Below, piece by piece: positions 35,256-47,565 of a stretch of 64,000 bases of DNA; position 1 is the first letter of the stretch; the number at the start of each line of letters is the position of its first letter. The notes under the pieces are model-generated. The model made no database searches. It was not told the DNA's origin and saw only the letters and a list, made by a program, of their open reading frames with translations. The stretch lies in the NCBI RefSeq assembly GCF_003265705.1, contig NW_020312904.1, forward strand, positions 5,738,940-5,802,939, read 5' to 3'. The stretch comes from Callorhinus ursinus. Its lineage: Eukaryota; Chordata; Mammalia; Carnivora; Otariidae. The position numbers and the translations under genes are program-made.

Positions 35256-35358
35256 TTTTTTTTTTTTTAAGTAAACTCTACGTGCAACACAGGGTTCGAG
35301 CTCACCATCCCAAGATCAAGAGCTGCGTGCTCTACCGACTGAGCCAGCCAGGCGCCCG
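35256..35358 (-). mobile_element. short, older SINEC-type element
   Basis: Antisense: AAGTAAACTCTACGTGC, GGTTCGAGCTCACC and CTGAGCCAGCCAGGCGCCC. Confidence 0.82.
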
Positions 35359-35639
35359 TCTTCGGGGACTCATTCCTAATGAATATAACGTAGCAGAAGG
35401 GAGGCTATGGGATGTCCAAAGCCAGGTGCTGACAGGATAGCTCTCTCCTGGCTCTTGCCCCCAGGATCACTGCCCCTGGGGGAAGCCAGGGGCCAAAAGC
35501 GGGCATGCCGTGAGTGCCCCGTGAGTGCCCTGCCCTACACATCTGTAGGAGGTGGCTCCTCAGACTGCCGTTCTGCATGGCTCACATTTTCCCAGGGCTC
35601 TCTTACACAGATTGAACGCCAAAGTCCTCAAGGCCCCAC

Positions 35640-36129
35640 CTAACCCAACCCAATGTTACCTTTCCGGCCTCATTTTCAACTACTCACGTCGTTCATTGCT
35701 CATTCTGTTCTGGCCACCCTGGCTTCCTCGCTGTTCCTCAGACACAGGTTCACGGCTGCCTCCGTGACTTCACACCTGCTGACTCTTCCGGCCTGGATGG
35801 CTCTCCCGTTAGAAATCTGCAAGTTTGTCCTCTCGCCTCCTTACGTCTTGGCTCAAGCGTCACCTTCGTCAGGGAGGTGTCCCCTGACGCTCCCATTGAA
35901 CGCGGTGATCCCTTGCCTCCCTGGAGTTCGTTCTAACCCCGTCTTGCATTTATTGCCTCTTCCACGTCACTACAGTTCTTAGTTTTGTTTATTGTATGTC
36001 TCCCCCAACTGGTCTATAAGCTCCACAAGGACAGGGACCTTTGTCTACCCTTTTTCCTTTTTTCACTGCTGTATCCTCAGAGCCTAGAACAAGGCTTAAC
36101 AGATAGTAGGCATTCAAAAAATATGTGCT
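35640..36129 (+). mobile_element. L2 LINE 3' end
   Basis: TGGCTCAAGCGTCACCTTCG, GTCTATAAGCTCCACAAGG and CACTGCTGTATCCTCAGAGC, ending AGTAGGCATTCAAAAAATAT, as in the L2 3' end. Confidence 0.75.
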
Positions 36130-36340
36130 GGGGGCGCCTGGGTGGCTCAGTTGGTTAAACCGCTGCCTTCAGCTCAGGCCATGGTCCCAGGGGATCGAGC
36201 CCCGCATCGGCCTCCCTGCTCCGCGGGAAGCCTGCTTCTCCCTCTGCCTGCCGCTCCCCCTGCTCGTGCTCTCTCCCTCTCTCTCTCTCTCGCTCTCTCT
36301 GTGTGTCAAATAAATAAATAAAATCTTTAAAAAAATATAT
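36130..36340 (+). mobile_element. SINEC
   Basis: Sense copy inserted at the very end of the L2, flanked by AAATATGTGCTG and ATATATGTGTTG. Confidence 0.92.
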
Positions 36341-36439
36341 GTGTTGAAGAAAGTAATAAAAGACAGATGGCTGGAAAACTAATAAAATGATCTTTACCTT
36401 TAGGGGTAATCGTGGAAATGTAATTAAAAACATAGATGA

Positions 36440-36638
36440 GGGGGCGCCTGGATGGCTCAGTCGGTGAAGCATCAACTCCTGGTTTTGGTTCAGGTCATGA
36501 TCTCAGGGTCATGAGATCGAGCCCCGCATCTGGCTGCACTGGGCATGGAGCCTGCTTGAGATGCTCTCTCTCTCCCTCTTCCTGTGCCCCTCCCCGCCCC
36601 TGGCGCGTGCACTCTCTCTCTCTCAAAACAGACAAAAC
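36440..36638 (+). mobile_element. SINEC (diverged subtype)
   Basis: Sense copy with GCATCAACTCCTGGTTTTGG in place of the usual CTGCCTTCGGCTC segment. Confidence 0.87.
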
Positions 36639-36918
36639 CCCATTGATGAGCTGTCCCTTCTCACCCAACGGGGATGTTTCAGAAGCACGTGGGAACTGAG
36701 TGAGGGTGGGCAGTGGGCTCGTGGCCTCGAGCCTTCCCAGTATGTGGGGGTGCACAGGGGCTCCACAAACACACAGACTGCTCGCCGCTGTACCCCCAGC
36801 ACCTGGGACGGTGTCTGGCACAGAGTAGGTGTTCACTAAAAATGAGCAGAGTGAACACATGATTAAACAGATCTTTCTAGAAAGTAATTTGGCAATTTAT
36901 TTTTATTTATTTTTATTT

Positions 36919-37138
36919 TTGGGGCACATGGGTGGCTTAGTCTATCAAGCATCTGCCTTCGGCTCAAGTCATGATCCCAGGGTCCTGGGATCAAGCCCCG
37001 CATTGGGCTCCCTGCTCAGCGGGGAACCTGCTTCTCCTTCTGACCCTCCTCCCTCTCATGCTCTCTCTGTCTATCTCTCTCTCTCTCTCGCTCGCTCTTG
37101 CTCTCAAATAAATACATACATAATCTTTAAAAAAAATT
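36919..37138 (+). mobile_element. SINEC nested in the tail of an antisense SINEC
   Basis: Sense copy starting GGGGCACATGGGTGGCTTAG, inside the T-rich tail of the element at 37139. Confidence 0.88.
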
Positions 37139-37362
37139 TTATTTTTAAAATAAATTTATTTATTTATTTATGTATGTATTTATTTGAAAGAGAGAGTGAA
37201 TGAGTGAGAGAGAGAGCATTGGCCGGGGGAGAAGCAGAGGGAGAGGGAGAAGCAGGCTCCCCGCCGAGCAGGGAGCCCGATGCGGGGCTCGATCCCAGGA
37301 CCCTGGGATCATGACCTGAGCCGAAGGCAGACGCATATCCGACTGAGCCACCTAGGCGCCCC
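37139..37362 (-). mobile_element. SINEC, inverted relative to its neighbour
   Basis: Antisense copy. TAATTTGGCAATTTA at about 36882 and 37363 brackets both SINEs. Confidence 0.92.
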
Positions 37363-37900
37363 TAATTTGGCAATTTAGAACAACTACAACAACAAAAAAA
37401 CCCCTAAGAATGTGTATTCTTTGCAGGCCAACAATCCCAATTTTAGGAATTTTCTTGCAAATGTAATTAAACTAGTTTTCACAGATGTATGCACAAGTGT
37501 GGTCACTGCAACTTGTCCATCCGCTCACAAACCTACTCAGTGTGGGGGAGCCAGCAACGCACAAACAGGTAACTTTTCTGTTCTCACGAAGTGTTTTGTC
37601 CAGGGAGGGAGAGAGATGGGTAAACAAGAGAAAATCAAATACGGGAGCCGACTTACATCTCCATCCATGGGAAATGAACAATGTCGTCCTACACAGCCAT
37701 GGAAAGGTTGAGGTAGATCTCCCTGTGCTAACACAGAAAGACATCTGTACCTCTGCTGTGCTGAACGAGAAAAAATGTTATAGAATCAAATCATATGCAT
37801 CATATGAGCTGATTTAAGTTGAAGAATGTTTTTCATTTGCCTTGAAAGGTCTATAAGGAACACACCAGAAGGTCAAGAGTGGTTAATAGGTGTAGATGTT

Positions 37901-38099
37901 GGGGCGCCTGGGTGGCTCAGTCGTTAAGCATCTGCCTCCGGCTCAGGTCACGATCCCAGGGTCCTGGGATCGAGCCCTGCATCGGGCTCCCTGCTCGGCG
38001 GAGAGCCTGCTTCTCCCTCTCCCTCTGTCTGCCGCTCTGCCTGCTTATGCTCTCTATCTCTGTTAAATAAATAAATTTTAAAAAAATCTAAAAAAAAAA
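37901..38099 (+). mobile_element. SINEC
   Basis: Sense copy with AGGTGTAGATGTT before and TGGTGTGGATATT after it. Confidence 0.92.
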
Positions 38100-39689
38100 T
38101 TGGTGTGGATATTATCAAGCAGTTTTTTTTTCTACCTCTTGTACATTATTTGCAAGCTTTCCAATGAACATCGATTATGTTTCTGGCCATGAAACAATAA
38201 CTTTTTAATAGACATTATGATGAGTGAAAGCCAGACGTAAGAGAGAACGTACTGTGCAATTCCATTTCTATGAAGTTCAACAAGAGGTGAAACTAATCTA
38301 TGGTGATAGAGGTGAGACTAGTAGCTAGGTCTCGAGGTGGGGGCAGGTATTGGCTGGGCAGGGGCACGAGGGAACGTTCTGGGGTGGTACAGATGGTGAT
38401 CGCGGGACACATACATAGGAAACACGCATCCAGCTGAATGCTTAAGATCCGTACGCTTTCTGGTATGCAAATGAAAACTTGATAGTACAAAATGAGATTA
38501 AACAAAACAAAGCCCACTGTATCAGACTCAAAACAGCCGAGAGGGAGGATTCTAATTAAGCCCCAGATTTTCAGCTGCCAGGAGTACTTGGCAGGCCCAG
38601 CTCGTGGTGGAACTGGAGAGGCCAGCTTTGCTGGGGACTTGGATAGCATCACAGTTGAAAACAGGACCGGTGCATTTCAGAGCAGATTACAGAGGCTTAA
38701 CCAGCCGGGCCACTCAACTCAGTGCCACAAGAATTTAATAGACGCATGTTCGGGCCAAAACACCAAACGGCTCGGCTGACCAAAATAACCTAATCTCATG
38801 CAACCTGTCAGAGGGATGGAGAACAGGCCTCCACTCCATCAGACAATTCCAGGAATCCGGGGTCAGGGAGGAGGTGATATGTGCTCCTGAGGCATTGTGG
38901 GGGCCTCAGGCAGCAGGCCGTGGGCATCCTGCAGCGCTGGCCACCGCTGTTCCCCGCCAGGGGCAGGTTCAAGGCCCCAGGTTATCACTCAAGTCAGGTC
39001 TGGCGGGAGGGCCCAGGCCCACGTGGCTGTGGGCAGGAAGGAGGCCTGGTCCTGCAGAATCTCCTTTCGCCCAGAAATAACATCCCTTCTGACAGCTGAG
39101 TTTATCAGTGTGATAGCAGATTTTTTCAAAACAATAACAGTAGGTTCTAGCAGCTCACACCCCATGCATATGCTCCACAAGGATGGGCTGGCCCCGGTGT
39201 CGGGGCAGCTGCTGTCCACACCTCTGCTCTGGGGGATGGGGCACCCTAAGAAGGACCTCTCCCGGTCCGGCTTCCGGTGGTCTATACACTCTGAGAGCGT
39301 GGGGCCCAGGTACACTTTCACTCCCTTGCACCCCACTTGGCGGACCCTATATTGCTATCTGGTTCACAGATGGGTGAATGTCCCCCTCCCCAGTTCTTCC
39401 CAACCTTATCACAACCTATGGGACAAGTACTGCTGTTCCCATTTTAAAGAGGGGAAAAATGAGATCGGGCAGGTGATGGCCCTCTTCCCGGCCCCCCGCC
39501 CCCCCCGGAGTCTCGTGTCTCCTTCCAGGCCTGCAGGGTTCCCTACCTCAGGACGGCTAGCACAGCTGTCTCAAACATCCCTGCTCCAGCCTCAAAGAAT
39601 GAGGAGGACCCCGGGGGGACCACGGCGTTTTTGGAATCTTTCTTCCATAGAAAAAGAATTTCTTCTTCCTTAAGTTCTGTCATCTTGTC

Positions 39690-39930
39690 TTCTCTTCTGA
39701 GGAACTGTACGTGTTCGATTTCCCCACTAATAATGAAAGAAATGCAAATAAGAGCAACAAAGATACCACCGCCCAACAATCAAGCTTTTGATGACACACG
39801 CTGTTGCAAAGGTATGGGGAATGGGGAGCACCATCTTCTGGAGCGCCTGTGCTGGGAATACACATAGATGCAGCTCGGAGGGCAGCCTGGTAAATATCTC
39901 AAAACATGGCAAATGTGTATGTCCTAGCAC
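39690..39930 (+). mobile_element. ancient L1-like fragment
   Basis: AAAGAAATGCAAATAAGAGCA and the sequence after it resemble an old L1 3' region; strongly decayed. Confidence 0.35.
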
Positions 39931-40189
39931 CCAGATACTTCCCTAAAGGACGGGCTGGGTAGAAGGAACGGTGTGAACAGAGGTATGGAGACTGGACAGT
40001 CAAAGCCAGTCTGGCTCTTTGCCTCAGAAGGAGGGAGCTGCTAGCCAGGCCAGGTGGTAGCACAGACCCTCCCCTTGAGGACTGGGCTGAGCACTGTGTG
40101 AGCACTCAATGAGCCAGGCGGAGGCCTGGGCTTGGCACCTGCTGGGGCTTGGAGGCCGACGGCTCAGCCTGCATTTGGCCTGTGAGGGT

Positions 40190-40290
40190 TTATTTTATTT
40201 CTCTTGTGTAATCTGGTGAAATTTGTGTTGTGAGCCCATTTCACAGATGAGAAACCTGACTTCAGAGAGGTTCAGCAACAGGTCTAAAAT
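40190..40290 (-). mobile_element. MIR-like fragment
   Basis: Antisense core CCCATTTCACAGATGAGAAA followed by TTCAGAGAGGTTCAGCAAC. Confidence 0.5.
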
Positions 40291-41783
40291 TATACTGCGA
40301 AAGACAAACAAACAAAAAACCCCAAAAAACAAAAACCCCAAACCAAAAACCCCACACAAAAAATTTGACCTCGGATATGTCCAATTCCCAATTTCAAGGT
40401 CATTCCTTTATTCCCAAAGCTCCCTCCCTTCCCGCCCCCCCCATCCCCCATCCAGTGGCATCTCCATTGAGCAGCGTGATTCTGGGAACAACACAGGGTG
40501 CAGAAAGCCCCTGCCTTCAGAGGGGAGGTTGAAACTGGGAAAAAGCATCCAGCAAATGGCATAGGGGCCTGAATCCTTCTCTTTTTGGGGGTGGAATTGG
40601 AAGTCCAGGGCAGGGGAGAAAAATAAAACCCAGCACAGCCCATTCAGGAGCATGTGCCTATTTCAGAGCATCTGCCCCAGAGAATTTTCTCCAGGGCCCA
40701 GCCAGGTCCCTGCTGGCCCCAGACGCACTGCGGGGCCAGGGCCAGCCTCCTCATCTCCACCGGCCTCCCCACCTCCGCCAGCCTCAGTTTCCTTCAGTGC
40801 TGAACAGGTGTCAACCTTAGAGGGCCACCGCAGGCCGTTGCAGGTACCGCGGTGCCACTGGCCTCCCATTTTCCTGCCTGAGGTCCTGTAGCCTAATTCA
40901 TTGGCAGCAACTTTAACGCTGGTCTCCTTACCAACACCCCGTCCCTGCCTGCCCCCCCGCAGATGCTTTCCTCCTCACTCCCTTGTCTCGTACAACTGTC
41001 TCTGGTACAGTTTGGGGGGTGAGGGGTAAAGCGGGGGTGAGGGGCCGGAGAGAGGAACGAGGGTTCATTACGTTAGCGTCCATCCGCTCGCACAGGTTTG
41101 TTAAATTCCATCTTGTCAAAAGCCCTGCAAGGTGAAGTGTGCAGACCCTTCCTGATGGAGAAACCAAGGTCCCGGAGCCCCAGCAACGGAGCCCAGGCCC
41201 TGAAGAGATGATCAGGTATCCAGACCTTTTCTTCTGAGAGAGAGGAACCCCAGGGCTGGGAGAAGTCTGGGTGTTTTAGCGGCTCGCTCATACAGGGAGC
41301 TGTTCTTTTCTCTGTCCTTCCCAGTCGTGAGGGGCACAGACCCGTCAGTGGCAGGCAGGGGGCAGGGCCGACAGGTGACTGGCCAGCCCCCTACGTGGGC
41401 TCCCTGACTCCCTGAGCTGCATCTACACTTCTCAGCCTTCTCCACGTCCACAGCACTGCCCCGCATGCTCTGCCTTCCCCCACTGGTTGTGCGCAGCCCG
41501 CTCGTCTTCAGCTGCTACAAAAGAGAGAGTGGCAGGCAACCTCGGAGTCCCCCAGACCTGGGCTCCGAGCCCCTCCGGCACCTGGCGTCCCCTCCCTCCC
41601 TCCCGCAGTGCTGCCAGCACGGGCAACACATGGAGGACCGGATCCCCGGGTGGGCAAGGGCTCCATTCCTGAGCCTCACTGGCAACTGGGTGGGGGGGAT
41701 GGGGGCAGAACCCCGGCTCTTGGGAAGAGCAGCCCCCCATCTCTCTCACTGGCTTTGTGTTAGGGCTGGGGGCCCTTAACACA

Positions 41784-41808
41784 GGGGGGTGGGGTGGGGT
41801 GGGGTGGG
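41784..41808. repeat. GGGGT pentanucleotide repeat
   Basis: About five GGGGT units. Confidence 0.9.
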
Positions 41809-41939
41809 TGATTTCCCATGAATCTGAGATTTTCTGGAGAGAAGGTTTGGACTCTATTGGACTCTAGACCCTCCCTCCAACCCCTCAGCTCCCATCCCAA
41901 CCCAACCCATCAAACCTCGGTCCTGCCATGGGGTGAACG

Positions 41940-41940
<1 letters not shown>

Positions 41941-41986
<46 letters not shown>
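41941..41986. repeat. CA microsatellite (23 units)
   Basis: Perfect AC dinucleotide run of 46 bases. Confidence 0.98.
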
Positions 41987-41988
<2 letters not shown>

Positions 41989-42354
41989 TCCTCATCTGAG
42001 TGCTTCTCTTTCATTAATAATGAATAATAACAGTAACGCGAATGCTGCTAGAAGCCGCCCTCTGCGCCTGGCTCCTGGCTGAACTGGGTTCCACGTGGCC
42101 TGCAACCCCCCAGCTGGTTCTGTGTTAAAGAGGAACTGAGCACGTGGCGAGGCTAAGTATTCAAAACCACACAGCTTGTGGGCGGCTTTCAGGGATATAA
42201 ATCGATTCTTTTGTCATTGTTTTTCCTCCACTGCTGACTAAACACCTACTCAGCCTTATCTGGTGGAAGGTCTGAACACCTGGGACCCCCCAGGGCGAGG
42301 GGACCCCTGGGGGGGCCCAGCATGAGGGCAATGGGGCAGGATCCCTGCAGGCGC

Positions 42355-42382
42355 AGGAAGGGAAGGGAAGGGAAGGGAAGGA
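42355..42382. repeat. GGGAA repeat
   Basis: About five GGGAA units. Confidence 0.9.
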
Positions 42383-42878
42383 GGGGGCCGGGATTGAAAG
42401 CTGGGCCCCCCACAGAAATGGCCCACCCGCTGGCCCTTCACTGAGGAGCAGCAGGCGAGGAGTGGCTTGTCTCCCACCAGCTCCAAGCACTGAGGAGTCT
42501 CTCCAGAGGGCCGGGTGGAGTTGGGAGACTGTCAACTCTGAAAGGTCCTCTCAGGCCCACAGCGCTGGTGAACGGTCTCCACCCTCTGCTGTGTCCGTGA
42601 GCCGCTGTCCAGTCACCTAGCTAGATGAGGCTGCAGAGGCAATGTGACCCAGGTGTCCCCAAACCCCTTCCTCATTCAGCTACCCCGTGCCAGCCCTGAG
42701 CCGGGGACGGGAGGAGGCTGGGCCCAGCTCCCAACAGCCCAGGCTCCTGGACAGGGCCGCGCGGCATTATAGGCCCTTCCCCGACCCCCTCTGGGCTACG
42801 TTCCCCGTTGTGGGCCAAGCCTGGGGCAAGGGTCATGCGATAGGAAACCGAGGGGCTCAGGGACTGTGTTTTCTTTTT

Positions 42879-43076
42879 CTTTTTTTTTAAGATTTTATTT
42901 ATTTATTTGACAGAGAGAGGGACAGCGAGAGAGGGAACACAAGCAGGGGGCGTGGGAGAGGGAGAAGCAGGCTTCCCGCGGAGCAGGGAGCCCGATGCGG
43001 GGCTCGATCCCAGGACCCCGGGATCATGACCTGAGCCGAAGGCAGACGCTTAACGACTCAGCCACCCAGGCGCCCC
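42879..43076 (-). mobile_element. SINEC
   Basis: Antisense copy flanked by CAGGGACTGTGTTTTCT and CAGGGACTGCGTTTTCT. Confidence 0.95.
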
Positions 43077-43459
43077 AGGGACTGCGTTTTCTGCCCAGGC
43101 TTCCACAGTCAGAGAGCTGGCACGACTGAGATTTGAAGGCAAGCCGGTGGGACTCCTAATCCAGTGCTCTTTGCTGCTCAACCACATGGAAGGTGAGGGG
43201 GCTTTGGTGTGTGGGAGAGGAGGCAGAGACGCTCTGGAGGAGAGCATGGCAGAAGCTGGCAGGAAAGGAAAGGTGTGCAAGGGACCTGGGCCCGAGAAGA
43301 CACACCATTGATTTTGAAGAAAAGAGGACGTGGGGGAAGAAACTTGTAGACAAGGGGGTGGAATGAAGGCCGCCAGTGGCAGGCCTGGGGAGGTCGGAAG
43401 TCGCTGGCCCCTTGGAGCCTCTATTTTCTTTATGCACCACCTGGTCCATTTGCATTTAT

Positions 43460-43560
43460 TCATTGACTCGCTTACCTGGTCCTCTGCCCGCAGGAGTGTG
43501 CGCTGTTCCCATCGGAGCCAAGCCTGGAATAGGCGTTCAGTAATTATTTGTTGATGAATT
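43460..43560 (+). mobile_element. L2-like 3' end
   Basis: AATAGGCGTTCAGTAATTAT and TTGTTGATGAATT resemble the L2 terminus. Confidence 0.45.
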
Positions 43561-43568
43561 AGTTTAGG

Positions 43569-43766
43569 TTTTTTTTTTTTTAAAGATCTTATTTATTTGA
43601 CAGAGAGAGACACAGTGAGAGAGGGAACACAAGCAGGGGGAGTGGGAGAGGGAGAAGCAGGCTTCCCGTGGAGCAGGGAGCCCGATGTGGGGCCTGATCC
43701 CAGGACCCTGGGATCACGACCTGAGCCGAAGGCAGACGCTTAACGACTGAGCCACCTAGGCGCCCC
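43569..43766 (-). mobile_element. SINEC
   Basis: Antisense copy flanked by AATTAGTTTAGGTTT and AATTAGTTTGTTTTT. Confidence 0.93.
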
Positions 43767-44429
43767 AATTAGTTTGTTTTTTTAATGTTGGTCATGACCC
43801 ACTAAACAGAGCTCACAGCCCACCGGGGGCTTGTGTCCCACTCCTGGACAAGTACCTAGAAAGGGGCTATTCCTGAGAGGGCTCTTTCCAGAGGGGGATC
43901 CCGCTTTCCACCCCCTCCCCATTTCTGTTTTCCCCATTTCGGAGCCCCCAGGGACTCTACTTCTTTGGCCCCCAGGCCAGGCAGCCGGCCCTCCTTCAAC
44001 CCCTCCCCCTACCCACCACTCCCACCCCGCCCCACCTGCCAGAAATGGGCATAACAAAGCCAGAGCTGGGCCCCAGTGGGCAGCCCCTCCCCATGCTTGG
44101 TAGATGCTCAGTCTGGATCTGGGTTCTCTCACCACCAAGCCCGGCCTTCTGGCCTCCATTCTGCAAGGTGCTGAGGTGGGGGTGCTAGAAACACAGATAA
44201 GCCAGAGCCTGGGGGTGGCCCTGGGGCTTCTGGAGGCTCTGAAGGTGGGGCAGTGCCTGGGTACCCGGGTCTGTGCCTGCTGCAGGGCAGGGCCTGCTGG
44301 TCGGTCAGAGCGTGGGCCTAGGGTGGGTGGGGGCCTGGCTTCCACAGTGGCACTGGGGGTTCACGATGGCCTCAGGGAGCAAGGGGCTGGGGCTCCATCA
44401 AAGTTCTTGACTGTGCTTTTTTATTCCAT

Positions 44430-45140
44430 CCATTAGGATGGCTGCTATTTAAAACAAAACCGAAAACAAACCCAGAAAATATATATAGGCAAGGATATAT
44501 ATCCTTGTGCCCTGTTGGTGAGAATATAAAATGGGGTAGCCACCATGGAAAACGGTACGGCAGTTCTTCAAAGAATTAAAATGAACTTATCACGTGATCT
44601 AGCAAAGTCCCTTCTGGGTATATATCCAAAAGGATTAGAAGCAGGGTCTTGAACAGATATTTGCACACCCATGTTCATAGCAGCATTGTTCACATTAATC
44701 AAAAGGTGGAAACAACCAAAATGTCCATGGACTGATGAATGGATAAGCAAAATGTGGTTTATACATACAGTGGAATATTATTTGCCCTTAAAAAAGAAGG
44801 AGATCCTGCCACCTGCCACCAACACGGATGAACCTTGAGGACGTTATGCTAAGTGAAATAAATAAGCCAGTCACAAAAAGACAAATAGTGTATGATTTCA
44901 CTTACATAAGGCCCCTAGAGTAGTCAAGTTCGAACAGACAGAAAGTACAATGGCAGTTGCCTGGGGTGAGGGTGGGGAAAGGAACTGGGGAGTCATCGTT
45001 TGATGGGTAGAGTTTCAGTTTTGCAAGGTGATAAAGTTCTGGGGATTAGCTATACAACAGTGTGAATATACTTAACACTACTCAACTATACACTTAAAAT
45101 TGTTAAGATGGTAAATTTTATGTTATATTTATTTTGCCAT
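44430..45140 (+). mobile_element. L1 3' end fragment
   Basis: CCATGTTCATAGCAGCATTG, GTGGAATATTATTTGCCC, CTAAGTGAAATAAATAAGCC and a closing TTAAGATGGTAAATTTTATG are L1 3' landmarks. No open ORF2 remains. Confidence 0.8.
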
Positions 45141-45160
45141 AATTTTTTTATTTTTTATTA

Positions 45161-45363
45161 CTTTTTTAAAGATTTTATTTATTCATCTGAGACACAGAGA
45201 CACAGAGAGAGAGAGAGCATGAGCAGGGAGAGAGGCAGAGGGAGAGGGAGAAGCAGGCTCCTCGCTGAGCCAGGAGCCCGATGTGGGGCTCGATCCCAGG
45301 ACCCTGGGATCATGACCTGAGCCAAAGGCAGATGCTTAACCATCGGAGCCACCCAGGCGCCCC
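45161..45363 (-). mobile_element. SINEC next to the NDUFA1 retrocopy
   Basis: Antisense copy whose head ends one base before the retrocopy's left target-site duplication. Confidence 0.92.
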
Positions 45364-45377
45364 TCTCAATACTTTTT

Positions 45378-45757
45378 TTTTTTTTACTTTTTTGTTGTTT
45401 TTGTTATGCACTACATTAATACACCGCATAACCTTCTAGAAGGGGTAGATGAGTATGACTGAGTTATTTTTCATCAATCAGGAAAATGCTTCCTTAATCG
45501 ATATTCTCCAAACCCTTTGACACATAGTGACGATTAACTCCAGGGACCCGCCCATCTCTTTGCATCAAACTCCACTGATATGGATAATAGGCAACCCTTT
45601 TTTTCCTTGCCCCCGTTACTGAACCTGTGGATGTACGCCGTGGCTATGCCGGGGATGACCAAGCACACGGCCATGACGCCGATCCCGGGCAGGATCTCGA
45701 ACCACATCGCAGCGCGGTTGCCAGAGCCAAGACCCTGCCTGCCCCGCCCAGTAAAGG
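45378..45757 (-). pseudogene. NDUFA1: NDUFA1 processed pseudogene (retrocopy)
   Basis: On the minus strand, ATG at 45707 opens [20 protein letters not shown] and [15 protein letters not shown], the N terminus of the 70-residue complex I subunit NDUFA1. An extra A in a seven-A run (about 45598-45604) shifts the frame; the shifted frame stops after about 57 codons. In the +1 frame the rest is recognisable ([20 protein letters not shown]) and ends at TAA 45494. The start-to-stop span is 214 bases against 213 expected. There are no introns, a poly(A) tract (T-run on the plus strand at 45378-45391) is present, and the 14-bp direct repeat TCTCAATACTTTTT lies at 45364-45377 and 45758-45771. These are hallmarks of L1-mediated retroposition. 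Confidence 0.93.
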
Positions 45758-46149
45758 TCTCAATACTTTTTGAACGAGAATACCTGCATTTTCATTTTGC
45801 ACTGGGCCCCTCCAATTGTGTAGTCGGTTCTGACTCTCAGCCAGTGTGAAGCTGGTGGTTCTTAGTAAAAAGAACACCTGGACAGACTTTGTCCCCAACT
45901 TTGTGCAAGAAGAGCTCAGCGTAGGGCCCTTGCGTGGTGGGGGCAGAAAAGGGCATTGGGGCCACATCATGGCGGCCAGGAGCAGCGGGGTCACCTCCGG
46001 AGAGGGGAGAGGGCCACAGACGGCGGAGGTTGGGAAGGGGCTGGGGCCAGATGGTCCCAAGAAGGGGCCCTGCCCAAGTCAATATCTCAAGCCTCTCTTG
46101 GCGGAACCTACCCCAAGGAGTGGAAACCAGCTATTGCCGGTAACGTTTC

Positions 46150-46275
46150 ATCCAGGAGATGATGTTTACTGAGCACCTATAAGCCAGCGGTGCGAGGCCC
46201 GAAAACGCATCATCTGCGCGATCTTCCTGTTCTCATTCACCTCCTTGGTTTAAGGTGAGAACACTGAGGCCTGGA
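46150..46275 (-). mobile_element. MIR
   Basis: Antisense: TTTACTGAGCACCTATAAGC, then GGTGAGAACACTGAGGCC. Confidence 0.5.
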
Positions 46276-46780
46276 GCCCTGGAGAGACCCGGCGTGGAGT
46301 GACAGGGGCAGTAGTGGGTGGGAACTCAGCCAGTCAGGCTCCGCTTCGCGCTGGTTCCACTAGATGGCGCTGAATGGAAATGATGACGGCCCTTGGAGAC
46401 GCTTGTGGGGAGGTTTCAGGAGTCCTCGGATGCAAAGCTCAGACTTCACCTAGAAGCACCTGTCTCTCCAGAAGGCGGCCCTTTATTTTCCAGGGGGGCA
46501 GCAGTGTGAATGGTCAGGTTCTGGGCTTCAAATCCAGGCTCTGACACTTAGAAATTATACAAATTTTCACAACTTTTTAATTGATGAAATTAAAAACATA
46601 ATTGAATATAATTTTTTTTTTTTGGTAATACAGGTCTACTAATGAGAGGGAGGGAATTCTTTTTGGGGGGAGGAGGAGGGGAGATAGATTTCACTTAATT
46701 GGGGTTCAAAGTGTGTTTTCTGTTGTCCAATCAATTGCAGATGGTCATAGGTATGAACCATTCTTAGTTTTCTTGAATTG

Positions 46781-46992
46781 TTTTTGTTTTGTTTTGTTTT
46801 TTTAAAGATTTTATTTATTTACTTGACAGAGAGAAACACAGCGAGAGAGGGAACACAAGCAGGGGGATTGGGAGAGGGAGAAGCAGGCTCTCCGCGGAGC
46901 AGGGAGCCCGATGCGGGGCTCGATCCCAGGACCCTGGGATCATGACCTGAGCCGAAGGCAGACGCTTAACGACTGAGCCACCCAGGCGCCCC
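46781..46992 (-). mobile_element. SINEC with perfect 16-bp target-site duplication
   Basis: Antisense copy; TAGTTTTCTTGAATTG lies at 46765-46780 and 46993-47008 without mismatch, suggesting a recent insertion. Confidence 0.97.
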
Positions 46993-47194
46993 TAGTTTTC
47001 TTGAATTGTAAAAAACGTGGCAGGTTGGATTTGGCCAGTGGTGTGCTGTCTCCTGACCCAGAATATTAACTGTATTAACTCTGTTTCCTTGATATGCAGC
47101 TCTCCTTTTGCTGAGTTTTGTGCCTTTGTTGTTGTTCTTTAATATTTTTGTCTGAACTCCCTCTTTCATAAACTATTTATTCTCATGGAGCAAT

Positions 47195-47565
47195 GGACTG
47201 AATGCTTACATCCACCGCCAAATTCATGTGCTGCAATTCTAACCCCCAATGTGATGCTGGTCAGAGGTGGGGCCTTTGGGAGGTGATTAGTTCATGAGGG
47301 TAGGGCCCTCATGAATGGGATTAGTGCCCATATAAAAAAAAGAGACCTCAGAGAACTCCCTGGCCTCCTCCACCATGGGGGGACATGGCAAGAAGATGAT
47401 GTCTATGAACCAGGAAGAGGTTTTCTCAGCAGACACCAAACCTGCTAGGGCCTTGATCTTGGACTCCCCAGCCTGCAGAACTTTGAGAAAAAATTTGTGG
47501 TGTGTGGAAGGCAACCAGTCTCTGGTGATTTGTTATGGTGGCCTGAGCAGTCATGGCTTTAGCCA
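47195..47565 (+). mobile_element. ERVL-MaLR solo LTR
   Basis: GGTGGGGCCTTTGGGAGGTG, CATGAATGGGATTAGTGCCC, CCTTGATCTTGGACTCCCC; an old LTR with no viral genes. Confidence 0.7.

Larger units (their letters stand above)
36865..38490 (+). mobile_element. old L1M fragment interrupted by SINEs
   Basis: L1-type pieces AGTAATTTGGCAATTT, CCAATTTTAGGAATTTTC and GGGGCACGAGGGAACGTTCT, broken by SINEs at 36919-37362 and 37901-38099. Confidence 0.55.

Noticed and set aside
44568..44750. Minus-strand 60-codon frame
   Set aside because: Antisense of an L1 3' end.
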